Shown: positions 24,383-34,121, counted from the first letter of the stretch. The stretch: 35,183 nucleotides of DNA from an uncultured delta proteobacterium (GCA_903922175.1 CAIXSY010000324.1:1-35183); one strand, 5' to 3'. Made by a program: numbers and translations. The notes: generated by a model not told the origin, from the sequence alone.

Positions 24383-24976
24383 ATGCCAGGCAAGATTCAA
24401 TTCGCCATCGACTGGCAAAAAAGCGCTCCTTTTAAAGGATGCGAAGAGATATTGGTGTGGCACCAGAGGCTCTATCAGCTAAAACTGGTCGGTGCTCACC
24501 CTGATGGTGTCGGCTATGGCAATATTAGCCAGCGCCACGGCTGCAGTTTTCTAATCACCGGCTGCGGTGTCGGAGCGATCACCGAGCCGAACGAGGCACA
24601 TATCTCTTTCGTCGAGAGCTATGATATCGAGGGCAACTGCGTGCGTTGCCTGGGACCGATCGCCGCATCCTCGGAGTCGCTTACTCATGCAGCATTGTAC
24701 GAAGCTGCCCCCTGGGTGCAGGCGGTCATTCACGTGCATAGTCCTGGCCTGTGGGACAAATATCTTGGTAAGCTTGCGACGACAGCTGCCTCTGCTGCCG
24801 CAGGAACACCAGCAATGGCACGCGAGATTAAGCGGGTGGTGCCCCTTCAGGCAGATCACCTGCCCGGGATTATCTTAATGGGGGGCCACCCTGCTGGATT
24901 GATCGCCTATGGCGCAAGCCTCACCGAGACCGGGCAGATTATTTGCGAGGCTGCCAAGAGTTTACTTGCAACGTAG
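24383..24976 (+). CDS. Class II aldolase/adducin protein: methylthioribulose-1-P aldolase or dehydratase
   Basis: 197 aa. Zinc ligands are His117 and His119 (VIHVHS) and His169 (GGHPAG), with candidate catalytic Glu98 (ASSES) and phosphate loop GYGNISQR (44-51). Its place right after mtnA shows that the substrate is very likely methylthioribulose-1-phosphate. Two family members use it: MtnB (dehydratase of the methionine salvage pathway) and Ald2 (aldolase of the DHAP shunt, giving DHAP and methylthioacetaldehyde). No mtnC, mtnD, mtnW or mtnX gene is nearby, which leans toward the aldolase; the remaining genes could be elsewhere, so I give no symbol. Confidence 0.85.
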   Translation: MPGKIQFAIDWQKSAPFKGCEEILVWHQRLYQLKLVGAHPDGVGYGNISQRHGCSFLITGCGVGAITEPNEAHISFVESYDIEGNCVRCLGPIAASSESLTHAALYEAAPWVQAVIHVHSPGLWDKYLGKLATTAASAAAGTPAMAREIKRVVPLQADHLPGIILMGGHPAGLIAYGASLTETGQIICEAAKSLLAT

Positions 24977-25018
24977 AAATTAGTTCAGCGACAGGAAACT
25001 TATACAGAAAATGCGCGA

Positions 25019-25024
25019 TATAAT
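25019..25024 (+). promoter_or_regulatory. Possible -10 element before the aspartic protease gene
   Basis: A perfect TATAAT about 37 nt before the ATG at 25061. No convincing TTGACA-like hexamer lies 16-18 nt upstream, so it is a partial promoter call. Confidence 0.3.
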
Positions 25025-25060
25025 GTATAGTAACTTTGCAATACAAATTGGTTAGACCTT

Positions 25061-25420
25061 ATGGGCGCGACATTTAAAAGCTTAATAATTAAGAAAGATC
25101 CATCAGACTGTAGCTCAATTGAAGTCGAGTTTCTGGTTGACTCCGGGGCTGGGTATACTCTCGTCCCCGCTGGCTTACTGGCACAACTTGGCATTCGCCC
25201 GCATGGTGAGGTGGAGCTTGAGCTTGCCGACGGCACGAGGCTAAAACGCTTGCTTGGTGGTGCTTACTTTGAGTACCTCGGTGAGGGAGCATTCTCTCCC
25301 GTAATTTTTGGCGAGGAGAACGAAGAGCCCCTGCTTGGTGTGATCTCGCTTGAGACGCTGCGCCTTGTTCACAATCCTTACAAACGCGAGATCTACCCAC
25401 AGCGGGTAGTGCGGATGTAA
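25061..25420 (+). CDS. Retropepsin-like clan AA aspartic protease
   Basis: 119 aa, a single domain of the size of one retropepsin monomer. VEFLVDSGAGYTLVPAGLL contains the catalytic D-S-G-A (Asp27). The second half has the hydrophobic-glycine strand EEPLLGVISLETL typical of stand-alone bacterial members. The active enzyme would be a homodimer. There is no signal peptide, so it is probably cytoplasmic. No toxin or antitoxin partner is adjacent. The ribosome site is weak and the ATG is preceded by an AT-rich leader. Confidence 0.75.
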   Translation: MGATFKSLIIKKDPSDCSSIEVEFLVDSGAGYTLVPAGLLAQLGIRPHGEVELELADGTRLKRLLGGAYFEYLGEGAFSPVIFGEENEEPLLGVISLETLRLVHNPYKREIYPQRVVRM

Positions 25421-25447
25421 TGCCTCTGCCTTCTGTAATCCGATATC

Positions 25448-25643
25448 GTAACTACTCGCCCCCTCGTCAAGCTGTGCATATAGCCACAACAAAATGACCA
25501 TTTTTGAGAATCGATAACGATGACGTCTAAGGTCTAACGCCGGGCTCCGGCGAGCACCGTCGAGTCGACGTCAGACCTCGACGCTTTACGTCCGGTGCTA
25601 GACGTTTGACGACAGCGTTAGCCGATTAGGGGCGAGCAGTTAC
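25448..25643. mobile_element. Related 196-bp palindromic element with GTAACTRCTCGCCCC ends
   Basis: Left GTAACTACTCGCCCC (25448-25462) and right GGGGCGAGCAGTTAC (25629-25643) are inverted copies with one mismatch. Only the first ten bases agree with the GTAA family. The interior repeats words such as GACGTCTAAGGTCTAACG against CGTTAGCC, GACGTTTGACG and GACGTCAGACC. The heptamer TGTAATC lies outside both ends (25434-25440, 25651-25657) but not directly next to them. It is the main content of the gene-free stretch 25421-25707. Confidence 0.65.
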
Positions 25644-25707
25644 GATTATTTGTAATCTTTCACAACTTTCTTAGTCCGGCACCTTGTAGCAGTGGAGGTA
25701 CACAAAG

Positions 25708-25914
25708 GTGGCGAAATTCGTGGACTGCGACAATCTCCCCTCGACCAGTGCTCGGGCCGAGGGTAGCTTGTCGCAGGCCGCTATTCTAACTGCCACCTTG
25801 CACATTCACTGCAATGGTGCAACCCCAAGTCTGCGCCAGCCGTTTGGATTTGACTGGAGTATCTATCTATTTTGCGATAAATTCAATTCAAAAACGCAGA
25901 TCAAGGACCCATGA
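25708..25914 (+). CDS. Possible 68-aa coupled leader protein before lepB
   Basis: GTG 25708 has GGAGG (25694-25698) 9 nt upstream, and its TGA (25912-25914) overlaps the lepB ATG in the ATGA pattern of translationally coupled genes. The product (MAKFVDCDNLPSTSARAEGS...) matches no family I know and has no membrane segment. It could be a real small gene, a coupling leader, or chance. The overlap plus the strong ribosome site is the only evidence. Confidence 0.35.
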   Translation: MAKFVDCDNLPSTSARAEGSLSQAAILTATLHIHCNGATPSLRQPFGFDWSIYLFCDKFNSKTQIKDP

Positions 25915-26780
25915 TGGAAGAGACGAAGACTATACAGAGAAGCAAAATATTAGCCGTGCTGCTCAGCATAGCGGCCGGCCCGACATTTGGATATCTTTGG
26001 GTGGGAGCAGGTCGCGTTTGCGTGCTCCTTTTGTGCTTGCAGTGCGCAGCGTTGGCAGGGGGCGCTCTCCTTTTAAGTTTTCTTGTGGAGGTTAGCCATC
26101 TCCTCCCTCTATATGAGATTTATCTTGGGGGATTTCTCATAGGACTCGTCGCCTTACTCTATTTCTGGAGTGATATTTATCGGAAGGCCGCGCAGCCTTT
26201 TTCGCCTCGGTGGTACAACAGTTGGTATGGGTATCTGCTTGTACTTTCTGGGCCGGCCATCTGCGGTGGGGTTTTTGCCCATATTATTCGCGCCGACTAC
26301 GTTGAGCCGCTTCGATTTCGTTCGTCGAGTGCGATGCCAACAATTCTTCCCGGCGAGCTTGTGATTGCCGATAAGAGTATCTATCGCAAACGTTCGATAG
26401 AGAGAGGTGATATGGTGGCATATAAAAAGCCTGCTAACTCTACTGCGCCGTATGATGAGTCCAATGTCAAGTATTTACACAGAGTCATTGGCCTACCCAA
26501 AGAGGAGATCCAGATCAAGAACGCCACAGTTTTCATCAACGGTAACCCCCTGTCCGAGCCCTATGCCCGCTGGGTTAACGGAGGACCCCCTGAAGGCGAA
26601 TATGGGCCAGTAGTTATACCAGAGGGGCATTATTTTCTATTAGGAGATAATCGCGATCAATCTCGCGATTCGCGCTTTTGGCCAGATCCCTTTCTGCCCC
26701 AAAAAAGTATTTTAGGGAAAATTACCATAATCTACATGTCTTGGCATGGTCTCGATCGTATAGGCAGAGAGGTCAAGTGA
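25911..26780 (+). CDS. lepB: Signal peptidase I with extended membrane N-terminus
   Basis: 289 aa. ATG 25911 is used; ATG 25914 has better spacing from AAGGA (25903-25907). About four membrane helices fill residues 10-130, more than the usual one or two. Box B reads FRSSSAMPTILPGE with nucleophile Ser140. Box D reads YLHRVIGLPKEE, where bacterial enzymes have YIKRVIGLPGD, so the general-base Lys is His190. Box E, LLGDNRDQSRDSRFW, is intact. It removes signal peptides of exported proteins at the outer face of the inner membrane. The Ser/His pairing is that of ER/archaeal-type enzymes, although all other boxes are bacterial. A second lepB may exist elsewhere. Confidence 0.88.
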   Translation: MMEETKTIQRSKILAVLLSIAAGPTFGYLWVGAGRVCVLLLCLQCAALAGGALLLSFLVEVSHLLPLYEIYLGGFLIGLVALLYFWSDIYRKAAQPFSPRWYNSWYGYLLVLSGPAICGGVFAHIIRADYVEPLRFRSSSAMPTILPGELVIADKSIYRKRSIERGDMVAYKKPANSTAPYDESNVKYLHRVIGLPKEEIQIKNATVFINGNPLSEPYARWVNGGPPEGEYGPVVIPEGHYFLLGDNRDQSRDSRFWPDPFLPQKSILGKITIIYMSWHGLDRIGREVK

Positions 26781-26869
26781 GCGAGTCGAGAATCCCCACA
26801 GTTTTGCTTTTCACTTTCCGGCACTCTCCCCCGGCACAGGCTGCGAGAGCGAAAGAGCGCCGAAATGCC

Positions 26870-26894
26870 AGAGGCGGACCGAAGGCCCGCCTCT
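26870..26894. other. Hairpin between convergent lepB and carB
   Basis: AGAGGCGG (26870-26877) and CCGCCTCT (26887-26894) form an 8-bp stem reaching into the carB stop codon. Neither side has a T-tract, so it is a weak candidate shared terminator. Confidence 0.35.
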
Positions 26895-29800
26895 AGAGGT
26901 AGTCCTGTATCGCCTTAACCGACATCAGCTTGCGCTGCTTGACTATCTCGATCGCCAGCGCCGCCGCATGTGCCGCGGCCATGGTCGTATAGAGTGGCAC
27001 CTTAAGCTCGTTCGCCACGAGCCGAATCGATCGCGAATCGAGGTGGGGGCCTTCGCCCTCGGGGGTATTTATCACCAGCGCAATTTCGCCACGTCCGAGG
27101 CTGTCGATGATATGCGGCGACCCTTGGCGCACCTTGTTTACCCGCTCTACAGCAAAGCCCTTCGTCTGCAAAAAGTCGGCTGTACCACCGGTGGCGACAA
27201 GGGTGAAACCGATCTCGCTCAATTTGGCGGCGACGCTCGGAAGCTCCTCTTTATCTTGGTCGGTAACCGAAAGAAAGGCGCGCCCCTCTGTGGGAAGCAC
27301 GGTGTGGGTGGCGAATTGAGACTTGGCAAAGGCGCCGGCAAAATCCTGATGAATACCCATCACCTCTCCCGTCGATTTCATCTCGGGGCCAAGGATAATA
27401 TCGACGCCGTGAAACTTGCTAAAGGGGAAGACGCAGGCCTTCACACAGGCATAGCCTTGAACGGGCGCCTCGTGAATATCGAGCTCTTTAAGCGTTTTGC
27501 CGCTCATCACCAACGCGCCTACCTTCGCCCAAGGAACTCCGCAGGCCTTGCTGACAAAGGGGACCGTCCTTGAGGCACGGGGATTGGCTTCGAGGATATA
27601 GATCTCTTTCTGTTTGGTGACCGCAAACTGCACGTTGATCAGTCCCTTGACTGAAAGTGCGAGGGCAAGGACTTGGGCTTGGCGCTTGAGTTCGGTCACG
27701 ATCTCCGCCGAAAGGGTCGGCGGTGGGATGCAGCAGGAGCTGTCTCCGGAGTGAATTCCGGCGCGTTCAATGTGCTCCATGACTCCCGCGATCACCGCTT
27801 CCTCGCCGTCGCAGACCGCATCGACGTCGACTTCGACAGCGTTCTGCAGGTAGCGATCGAGTAGCACGGGGCGTTCGTGTGATACCTCAACCGATTCGAC
27901 GAGGTAATTTCTCAGATCATCATCACTGTAGAGGACGCGCATTGAACGTCCACCGAGGACAAACGATGGGCGAATCATCAGTGGGTAGCCGAGGTGATGG
28001 GCCGCGGCGAGGGCCTCGTCGAGTGAGCGCGCCGTGGCGTTTTCAGGCTGCAGAAGTTCGAGCTTGTTGACGAGCTTGCTAAAGCGCTCGCGATCCTCGG
28101 CCACGTCGATTGAGTCTACCGAGGTGCCGAGAATCGGAACTCCGGCTCGCTGCAGATCCTCTGCCAACTTGAGTGGGGTTTGTCCACCAAACTGCACGAT
28201 CACGCCGAGAGGCTTTTCGCGGCGGACGATCTCGATTACGGATTCGAAGGTGAGTGGCTCGAAATAGAGTCGGTCGCTGACATCGTAATCAGTTGAGACG
28301 GTCTCAGGGTTGCAGTTGACCATGATCGCCTCATAGCCGGCGTCATGCAGAGCAAAAACGGCGTGCACGCAGCAGTAGTCGAACTCTATCCCCTGCCCGA
28401 TTCGATTCGGTCCTGACCCAAGAATGATAATCTTCTTACGCTCGCTGGGTGGCGCTTCGACGGCGTGGTCGTATGTTGAGTAAAGATACGGCGTGTGCGC
28501 CACAAACTCGGCGGCGCAGGTATCGACGGCCTTGTAGCATGGGTAGATTCCGAATCCGTGCCGCAGGGTACGAACTTCGTCCTCGCGACAGTGCACCAAT
28601 GAGGCGATGCGGCGGTCGCAAAAGCCGGCACGCTTGAGGGCGCTGAGCGTGCTCGCCGTTAACTCGGGAAGACTCTTTTGGCTAAGCTCTTTCTCGGTCT
28701 TAATTATGGCCTCGATCTCGACCAGAAACCAGGGATCGATGGCGGTTGATTTATAGAGGGCCGCAACCGATGCTCCCATGCGCAAGGCTTCTCCGACAAT
28801 CCACAGGCGCTGCGGCGATGGGCGAGCACAGGCCTCGATGACCTCGTTTTTACTTAAGCCTTTGACGAGCGCCTCTCTATCGAAACCGTAGGTGCCAAGC
28901 TCCATCGAAGAGATCGCCTTCTGCAGTGCCTCGGAAAAGTTGCGTCCAAAAGACATAACCTCTCCCACCGACTTCATCTGTGTCCCGAGGGTGGTGTCGG
29001 CGGTTGGAAACTTTTCGAAGTTAAAGCGCGGAATCTTAACGACGACATAGTCGATCGAGGGCTCAAAGCAGGCCGGGGTCTCTTTGGTGATGTCATTGGG
29101 GATCTCGTCAAGGGTGTAACCGACAGCGAGCTTGGCGGCGATCTTGGCGATCGGAAACCCAGTCGCTTTGGAGGCTAAGGCTGAGCTGCGTGAGACGCGT
29201 GGGTTCATCTCGATGATCAGCAGACGGCCGGTCTCGGGGTGAAGCGCAAATTGCACGTTTGAGCCCCCGGTATCGACGCCGATGCGGCGCATGACCTTAA
29301 TCGCCGCATCACGAATACGTTGGTACTCCTTGTCGGTCAAAGTTTGAATAGGGGCAACGGTGATCGAATCACCGGTGTGCACCCCCATCGGGTCGAGGTT
29401 CTCAATTGAACAGACGATGACGACATTGTCTTTGAGGTCGCGCATGACCTCAAGCTCGATCTCCTTCCAACCGATGAGCGACTGTTCGACTAAAACCTCG
29501 TGGTTCGGACTGCAGGTAAGGGCGTGCATTAGCTTGGGATGGAGTTCGGAAGCGTCCCTGACGATGCCGCCGCCGGTTCCACCGAGGGTTCGAGACGGGC
29601 GAAGAATAAGTGGGTAGCCCAGTTCGGTGGCGATCTTCTCCGCATCCGCCAGGGAGTGAGCGATGCCGCTTTTCGCCGACTCGAGGCCGATCTCATCCAT
29701 CGCCGTCCGAAACAGGGCCCGGTCCTCGGCCGTTTTTATGGCCTCAATCTTAGCGCCGATGAGCTCAACGCCGTATTTCTGAAGGATGCCGCGTTCATCA

Positions 29801-30105
29801 AGCTCGATTGCGATGTTGAGCGCTGTTTGGCCCCCCATCGTCGGCAAGATCGCATCTGGGCGCTCCTTAGCGATAATCTCTTCGATGAAGTCGGCGGTGA
29901 TCGGCTCGATGTAGGTGCGGTCGGCGAACTCCGGGTCGGTCATGATCGTCGCCGGATTGGAATTAACCAGGATAACGCGGTAGCCCTCCTCTTTAAGAGC
30001 TTTGATCGCCTGGGTGCCTGAGTAATCGAACTCACAGGCCTGGCCGATGACGATCGGCCCAGAGCCGATGATTAGTATTGATTTGAGGTCGGTGCGTTTA
30101 GGCAT
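26893..30105 (-). CDS. carB: Carbamoyl-phosphate synthase large subunit
   Basis: 1070 aa, full length. It makes carbamoyl phosphate from bicarbonate, two ATP and ammonia channelled from CarA. The two homologous ATP-grasp halves begin at [20 protein letters not shown] (near 10) and [19 protein letters not shown] (about 555). The C-terminal MGS-like allosteric domain (about 940-1070) contains [11 protein letters not shown] and [16 protein letters not shown] lies 8 nt before ATG 30105. It is the last gene of the pyr operon, but 309 bp separate it from carA, with hairpins in between. Confidence 0.97.
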   Translation of the reverse strand: MPKRTDLKSILIIGSGPIVIGQACEFDYSGTQAIKALKEEGYRVILVNSNPATIMTDPEFADRTYIEPITADFIEEIIAKERPDAILPTMGGQTALNIAIELDERGILQKYGVELIGAKIEAIKTAEDRALFRTAMDEIGLESAKSGIAHSLADAEKIATELGYPLILRPSRTLGGTGGGIVRDASELHPKLMHALTCSPNHEVLVEQSLIGWKEIELEVMRDLKDNVVIVCSIENLDPMGVHTGDSITVAPIQTLTDKEYQRIRDAAIKVMRRIGVDTGGSNVQFALHPETGRLLIIEMNPRVSRSSALASKATGFPIAKIAAKLAVGYTLDEIPNDITKETPACFEPSIDYVVVKIPRFNFEKFPTADTTLGTQMKSVGEVMSFGRNFSEALQKAISSMELGTYGFDREALVKGLSKNEVIEACARPSPQRLWIVGEALRMGASVAALYKSTAIDPWFLVEIEAIIKTEKELSQKSLPELTASTLSALKRAGFCDRRIASLVHCREDEVRTLRHGFGIYPCYKAVDTCAAEFVAHTPYLYSTYDHAVEAPPSERKKIIILGSGPNRIGQGIEFDYCCVHAVFALHDAGYEAIMVNCNPETVSTDYDVSDRLYFEPLTFESVIEIVRREKPLGVIVQFGGQTPLKLAEDLQRAGVPILGTSVDSIDVAEDRERFSKLVNKLELLQPENATARSLDEALAAAHHLGYPLMIRPSFVLGGRSMRVLYSDDDLRNYLVESVEVSHERPVLLDRYLQNAVEVDVDAVCDGEEAVIAGVMEHIERAGIHSGDSSCCIPPPTLSAEIVTELKRQAQVLALALSVKGLINVQFAVTKQKEIYILEANPRASRTVPFVSKACGVPWAKVGALVMSGKTLKELDIHEAPVQGYACVKACVFPFSKFHGVDIILGPEMKSTGEVMGIHQDFAGAFAKSQFATHTVLPTEGRAFLSVTDQDKEELPSVAAKLSEIGFTLVATGGTADFLQTKGFAVERVNKVRQGSPHIIDSLGRGEIALVINTPEGEGPHLDSRSIRLVANELKVPLYTTMAAAHAAALAIEIVKQRKLMSVKAIQDYL

Positions 30106-30255
30106 GGGAGGGTCCTTGATAGTTACAGAAATCGGAAAAATTGAGCAGTCCTTCAGATCGTCTGAGTCCCTGCGCTTCTAAATCAGTGCGCAACACGAAG
30201 TTCCCCATAGTACTGGCGAAGTCACCTAGAGAGAAAATACCCAATCTCCTAACAG

Positions 30256-30318
30256 GGATCAATTTCTTGCGCTCAGAAAAATTTCTCATAGCTCCTCAGC
30301 GGCGCAAGAAATTGATCC
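30256..30318. repeat. Perfect 17-bp inverted repeat in the carA-carB spacer
   Basis: GGATCAATTTCTTGCGC (30256-30272) and GCGCAAGAAATTGATCC (30302-30318) enclose 29 nt that contain a second small palindrome AGAAAAATTTCT. It is the main structured content of the 309-bp gene-free spacer 30106-30414; apart from this and the hairpin at 30390-30413 I see no gene there. It could be a small insertion or an RNA processing/attenuation structure. Confidence 0.7.
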
Positions 30319-30389
30319 TCATCCTTCATGCAGTAAAAACCCTGTGTGTCATCCGTGGTCACAACTGTCTCCAAAACTGAAACATGGCC

Positions 30390-30413
30390 AGATGCCGCGC
30401 CCGCGCGGCATCT
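30390..30413 (-). terminator. Hairpin directly after carA
   Basis: AGATGCCGCG (30390-30399), loop CCCG, CGCGGCATCT (30404-30413): a 10-bp perfect stem starting 2 nt after the carA stop. On the minus strand it is followed by a mixed T-rich stretch rather than a clean T-run. It may partially terminate or stabilise the upstream pyr-carA message. Confidence 0.45.
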
Positions 30414-30414
30414 C

Positions 30415-31629
30415 TTAGGAGCGCACCACCTGCTCGAAAAACCTCCTAAAAAGGTAGCGTGCATCGTGCGGCCCCGGTGATGCTTCGGGGTGGTACTGCA
30501 CGCAGAAGGTTCTAAGATCAGGGGCATCGAGGCCCTCCACCGTGCGATCGTTAAGATTTACGTGGCTGATGCCAACACCGCTCTTAAGCGGCAGTGAGTC
30601 GGCATCGACCGCGAATCCGTGATTCTGCACCGTGATCTCAACCTTGCCGGTTGATCGATCCATGACGGGGTGATTTCCTCCACGATGGCCGAATTTTAGT
30701 TTGTAGGTTGATCCACCAAAAACCTGGCCGAGGATCTGGTGCCCAAGGCAGATCCCGAAGATGGGGAACTTGCCCAGCAGCTCCTTAACGGCGCCGACAA
30801 TGTAGCCGAGTGTGGCCGGGTCTCCGGGGCCATTGGAGAGGAATAACGCATCCGGCTTGTATCCTAAAATATCCTGAGCTTTGGCTGTCGCTGGGACTAC
30901 CGTGACGCGAAAGCCGGCGTCAAGCAGCAGGCGCAGGATCGAGTACTTAATCCCGCAGTCAACTGCAACCACGTGCGGTCGAGACCAGAGGTCCTCCTCC
31001 TTCAGGCGCATAAAGCCACGGCGCTCGTCGGGCACGGGACTGCTCAGGCTGTACTCGAGCGACCAGGGCAGCTCTGTCCATGAGTAGGGCTCGCTACAGC
31101 TTACATACTGGACGTAGTCCTTGCCCGCCATTGAGCCTTGGGCGCGCGCAACTGCGACGAGATCGTCCGCATTCAGGCGCTCACCGCTGGCGATGGCCCC
31201 CATCTGCGCCCCTTTATCGCGTAGGTGCATAACAAGCTCGCGTGTGTCGATGCCGTATATGCCCATCTTGCCTTCGCCCTTCAGGTAGGCTGAAAGTGTC
31301 TGTGTGGCTCGAAAATTAGAGACCACCTTGGTCAGGTCGCGGATTATCAACCCTTCGGCGAACATCTGCGCCCCCTCAACATCTTCGGGGTTACAACCCA
31401 CATTGCCGATATGCGGATAGGTGAAGGTAACGATCTGTCCGGCGTAGCTTGGATCGGTAAGGATCTCCTGGTAACCGAACATCGAGGTGTTAAAGACCAC
31501 TTCGCCAACAATTGGATTGGCGGCGCCGCGCTCGGCGCCGCAGGCGAATCCGCGAAATATCGTGCCATCGGCGAGAGCCAATATCGCCGGACGAATATGT
31601 TCAGCTTCCTTCTCTCGCATTGCCTGCAT
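30415..31629 (-). CDS. carA: Carbamoyl-phosphate synthase small subunit
   Basis: 404 aa; AAGGA lies about 9 nt before ATG 31629. The N-terminal CPSase domain ([15 protein letters not shown], then [20 protein letters not shown]) is followed by a class I glutamine amidotransferase. Its triad is Cys294 (GICLGHQ), His380 and Glu382 ([11 protein letters not shown]). Ammonia released here passes to CarB. It follows the pyrC stop by 52 nt in the operon. Confidence 0.97.
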   Translation of the reverse strand: MQAMREKEAEHIRPAILALADGTIFRGFACGAERGAANPIVGEVVFNTSMFGYQEILTDPSYAGQIVTFTYPHIGNVGCNPEDVEGAQMFAEGLIIRDLTKVVSNFRATQTLSAYLKGEGKMGIYGIDTRELVMHLRDKGAQMGAIASGERLNADDLVAVARAQGSMAGKDYVQYVSCSEPYSWTELPWSLEYSLSSPVPDERRGFMRLKEEDLWSRPHVVAVDCGIKYSILRLLLDAGFRVTVVPATAKAQDILGYKPDALFLSNGPGDPATLGYIVGAVKELLGKFPIFGICLGHQILGQVFGGSTYKLKFGHRGGNHPVMDRSTGKVEITVQNHGFAVDADSLPLKSGVGISHVNLNDRTVEGLDAPDLRTFCVQYHPEASPGPHDARYLFRRFFEQVVRS

Positions 31630-31681
31630 ACGTTACATTCCTTTAGCGTCGTTTCTTCATGCCCTCCGTTGCGCTGAGCGA

Positions 31682-33040
31682 TCACATCACCGATTGAAGC
31701 CCCTCGATGCTGGCAAACCCCCGACGTGGACTGGGATGGGCTTCAAGGGAGGCAATCAGCTTTCTGTCTTGCAAGACGATTCTGCCTCCCACAATGACGG
31801 TATCAGCACATCCCTGGAGCTCTCGTCCAATAAAGGGCGAATTAAAGCTGACTGAGCGAACCTCCTCACGCGTAAAATTCCAGCGTTGCTCGGGATTAAT
31901 AATGCTCACATCGGCCAGCGCGCCCTTTTGAACGACACCCAGTGGTAGCCCAAAAACCTTGGCTGGCCCAGAGGTGAAGACCTCGATGGCGCGCCGCCGT
32001 GAGATCAAGCCACGGCGCACAAAGTCAAGAAGCAGCGGCAGGCTTGTTTGCAATCCCAGGATGCCAAAGGCCGCTTTACCAAACTCGATCTCCTTGGTGT
32101 CGCGATCATGCGGAGCGTGGTCGCTGGCGACGGCGTCAATCGTGCCATCACGTAGCCCCGCAATCAGCGCCAATCGGTCCTCCTCGTCGCGTAGCGGCGG
32201 GCTCATCTTGCAGTTGGTGTCATAATCGACGAGTGCATCCTCGGTGAGGAATAGGTGATGCGGCGTAACTTCGGCAGTGATTGCAATGCCATCGTTTTTG
32301 GCACGACGCAGGAGCTCGACCCCGCGAGCGGTGGAGACGTGGCAGATATGAACCCGCGCCCCGGTGCTCCGGCAGAGTTCAATGTCACGCGCAATCATTA
32401 CCTCTTCTGCCACTTTGGGCATGCCCTTAAGGCCCAAGCGTTCCCCTAAACTCGACTCGTTCATGCATCCGCCGCAGGTTAGAGATTTGTCCTCCTCGTG
32501 ACAGGAGATCGTAATCCCAAGCATGCGGCACCAATCGAGGGCGCGGCGCATGAGGCCCGCGTTGTAGACCGGCTCGCCATCGTCAGAAAAGGCGACACAC
32601 CCGGCACTGCGTAGCTCCGAATAGGGCGCCATCTCCTTACCTTCAAGGCGAAGAGAGACTGCGCCGATAGGGTGCACGCGTGCGCTGCCTGCGGCTTGAG
32701 CACGCTCGATTATGTAGCGTGTGACCTCTTCGCTGTCGTTGACAGGATTGGTATTGGGCATACAGCATACGGAGGTAAAGCCGCCGTTGATGGCAGCATC
32801 GGCACCACTCTTAACGGTCTCCTTCCACTCGAAGCCCGGCTCGCGCAGGTGCACGTGAAGATCGATAAGACCTGGCGTTACCCAACGCTCGGTCGCCTCT
32901 ATGGTTTGGGTCACCGCGACTGAGCTGAAGGATCCGCGCTTGGCCACGTCCTTAATGCGATTTCCTTCAATGAGGAGGTCGAACTCCCCCTCTGTTCCAC
33001 TGGCTGGGTCTATCAAGGTGCCGTTTCGAATTAAAATCAT
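31682..33040 (-). CDS. pyrC: Dihydroorotase, class I
   Basis: 452 aa from ATG 33040 with AGGAG upstream; the longer open frame overlaps pyrB and is rejected. It cyclises carbamoyl aspartate. Metal ligands and active-site residues are His62 and His64 (DLHVHLREPG), Asp154, His181, His234 and Asp307 (ASDHAPH), the spacing of class I bacterial enzymes. It is 29 nt after pyrB. Class I dihydroorotases can form complexes with PyrB; the adjacency fits, but a complex is not shown here. Confidence 0.95.
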   Translation of the reverse strand: MILIRNGTLIDPASGTEGEFDLLIEGNRIKDVAKRGSFSSVAVTQTIEATERWVTPGLIDLHVHLREPGFEWKETVKSGADAAINGGFTSVCCMPNTNPVNDSEEVTRYIIERAQAAGSARVHPIGAVSLRLEGKEMAPYSELRSAGCVAFSDDGEPVYNAGLMRRALDWCRMLGITISCHEEDKSLTCGGCMNESSLGERLGLKGMPKVAEEVMIARDIELCRSTGARVHICHVSTARGVELLRRAKNDGIAITAEVTPHHLFLTEDALVDYDTNCKMSPPLRDEEDRLALIAGLRDGTIDAVASDHAPHDRDTKEIEFGKAAFGILGLQTSLPLLLDFVRRGLISRRRAIEVFTSGPAKVFGLPLGVVQKGALADVSIINPEQRWNFTREEVRSVSFNSPFIGRELQGCADTVIVGGRIVLQDRKLIASLEAHPSPRRGFASIEGLQSVM

Positions 33041-33069
33041 AGCGTCTCCTAAAAAAATCGTAATCGTGA

Positions 33070-34098
33070 TTACTCCCCGACGGCAGTCTGCCTCATCTGA
33101 ATGCTCGTCTGCTCTCGTTCGTCTACGCTGGTTGCCCCTCGTTGCGCCTGCGCATTGCACATCGCAAAAAGTACCCCCATACGTACGGCTACGCCGTTAT
33201 TAACCTGGCGCTCAACGAGAGATCTGTCACCATCGGCGACCTCACTCGAAATCTCCGTGCCGCGGTTCATCGGCCCGGGATGGAGCACGACGGCCTGTGG
33301 GGCGTATTGCATGAGGCGGTTCTCGGTGACACAAAATTCATCGGTGTACTCCTGTAGTGTGGGCACAAAATGATCGTGCTGGCGCTCAAGCTGCATACGC
33401 AAGACGATCACCACGTCAGCGCCTTCAAGCCCTCTCTCTATCTGATGAAACACCTTAATCTTGCCACCAAACTGTGGCGCGCCGAAGCACTTCGGGCCGA
33501 CAAAATCTGGAGAGACGAGCGCTGGTGGGCCAACCAGGTGCACCTCGTTACCCAGCAGGTGGTGGGCCCAGACATTACTGCGGGCGACTCGCGAATGGTG
33601 CACGTCACCGACGATGGCCACGCGCAGCTTCTCGATTCCATCGGGACGTTTTTCGAAGGCCTGCATGATCGTCAGCAGGTCGAGGAGTGCTTGGGTGGGG
33701 TGCTCGTGGGTGCCGTCGCCGGCGTTGACAACGGAGGTATTCTTGAGCATGCGCGCCAGAAAGTGTGGAGCGCCGCTTTGACTGTGGCGCACGACGAGGA
33801 CGTCCGGGGACATGGCTTGAAGCGTGCGCGCAGTGTCGAGAAGTGTCTCCCCTTTCTTCGTCGACGAGTCCGATGCGCCGATATTGACGACATCGGCTGA
33901 CATACGTTTCCCGGCGATTTCAAAGCTCGTGCGCGTGCGTGTGCTCGGCTCGAGGAACAGGTTTATAATGGTGCGTCCGCGCAAGGCGGGCACTTTTTTC
34001 AACTCTCGATTACCAACCTCAACAAAGGTCTTGGCGTTGTTAAGATAGGCATAGAGCTCTTTTTTCGTAAGACCTTCTATTCCGAGTAAGTGGCGCAT
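33070..34098 (-). CDS. pyrB: Aspartate carbamoyltransferase catalytic subunit
   Basis: 342 aa. It transfers the carbamoyl group to aspartate. The carbamoyl-phosphate site STRTRTSF (52-59), HPTQ (133-136) and HPGPMNRG (273-280) are intact. A C-terminal tail of about 30 residues (AQAQRGATSVDEREQTSIQM) extends beyond the typical end. No pyrI regulatory subunit is present, so regulation is likely through PyrR or complex formation. It follows pyrR by 23 nt. Confidence 0.96.
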   Translation of the reverse strand: MRHLLGIEGLTKKELYAYLNNAKTFVEVGNRELKKVPALRGRTIINLFLEPSTRTRTSFEIAGKRMSADVVNIGASDSSTKKGETLLDTARTLQAMSPDVLVVRHSQSGAPHFLARMLKNTSVVNAGDGTHEHPTQALLDLLTIMQAFEKRPDGIEKLRVAIVGDVHHSRVARSNVWAHHLLGNEVHLVGPPALVSPDFVGPKCFGAPQFGGKIKVFHQIERGLEGADVVIVLRMQLERQHDHFVPTLQEYTDEFCVTENRLMQYAPQAVVLHPGPMNRGTEISSEVADGDRSLVERQVNNGVAVRMGVLFAMCNAQAQRGATSVDEREQTSIQMRQTAVGE

Positions 34099-34121
34099 CG
34101 GTTATCTCCGTTAAAGAACTA

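Noticed and set aside
26870-26894. Strong bidirectional terminator between lepB and carB
   Set aside because: The stem is good but no T-run follows on either strand; kept only as a hairpin.
30141-30160. Another GTAA-type end (TTGAGCAGT) in the carA-carB spacer
   Set aside because: The match stops before TTAC and no partner end or flanking duplication is seen.
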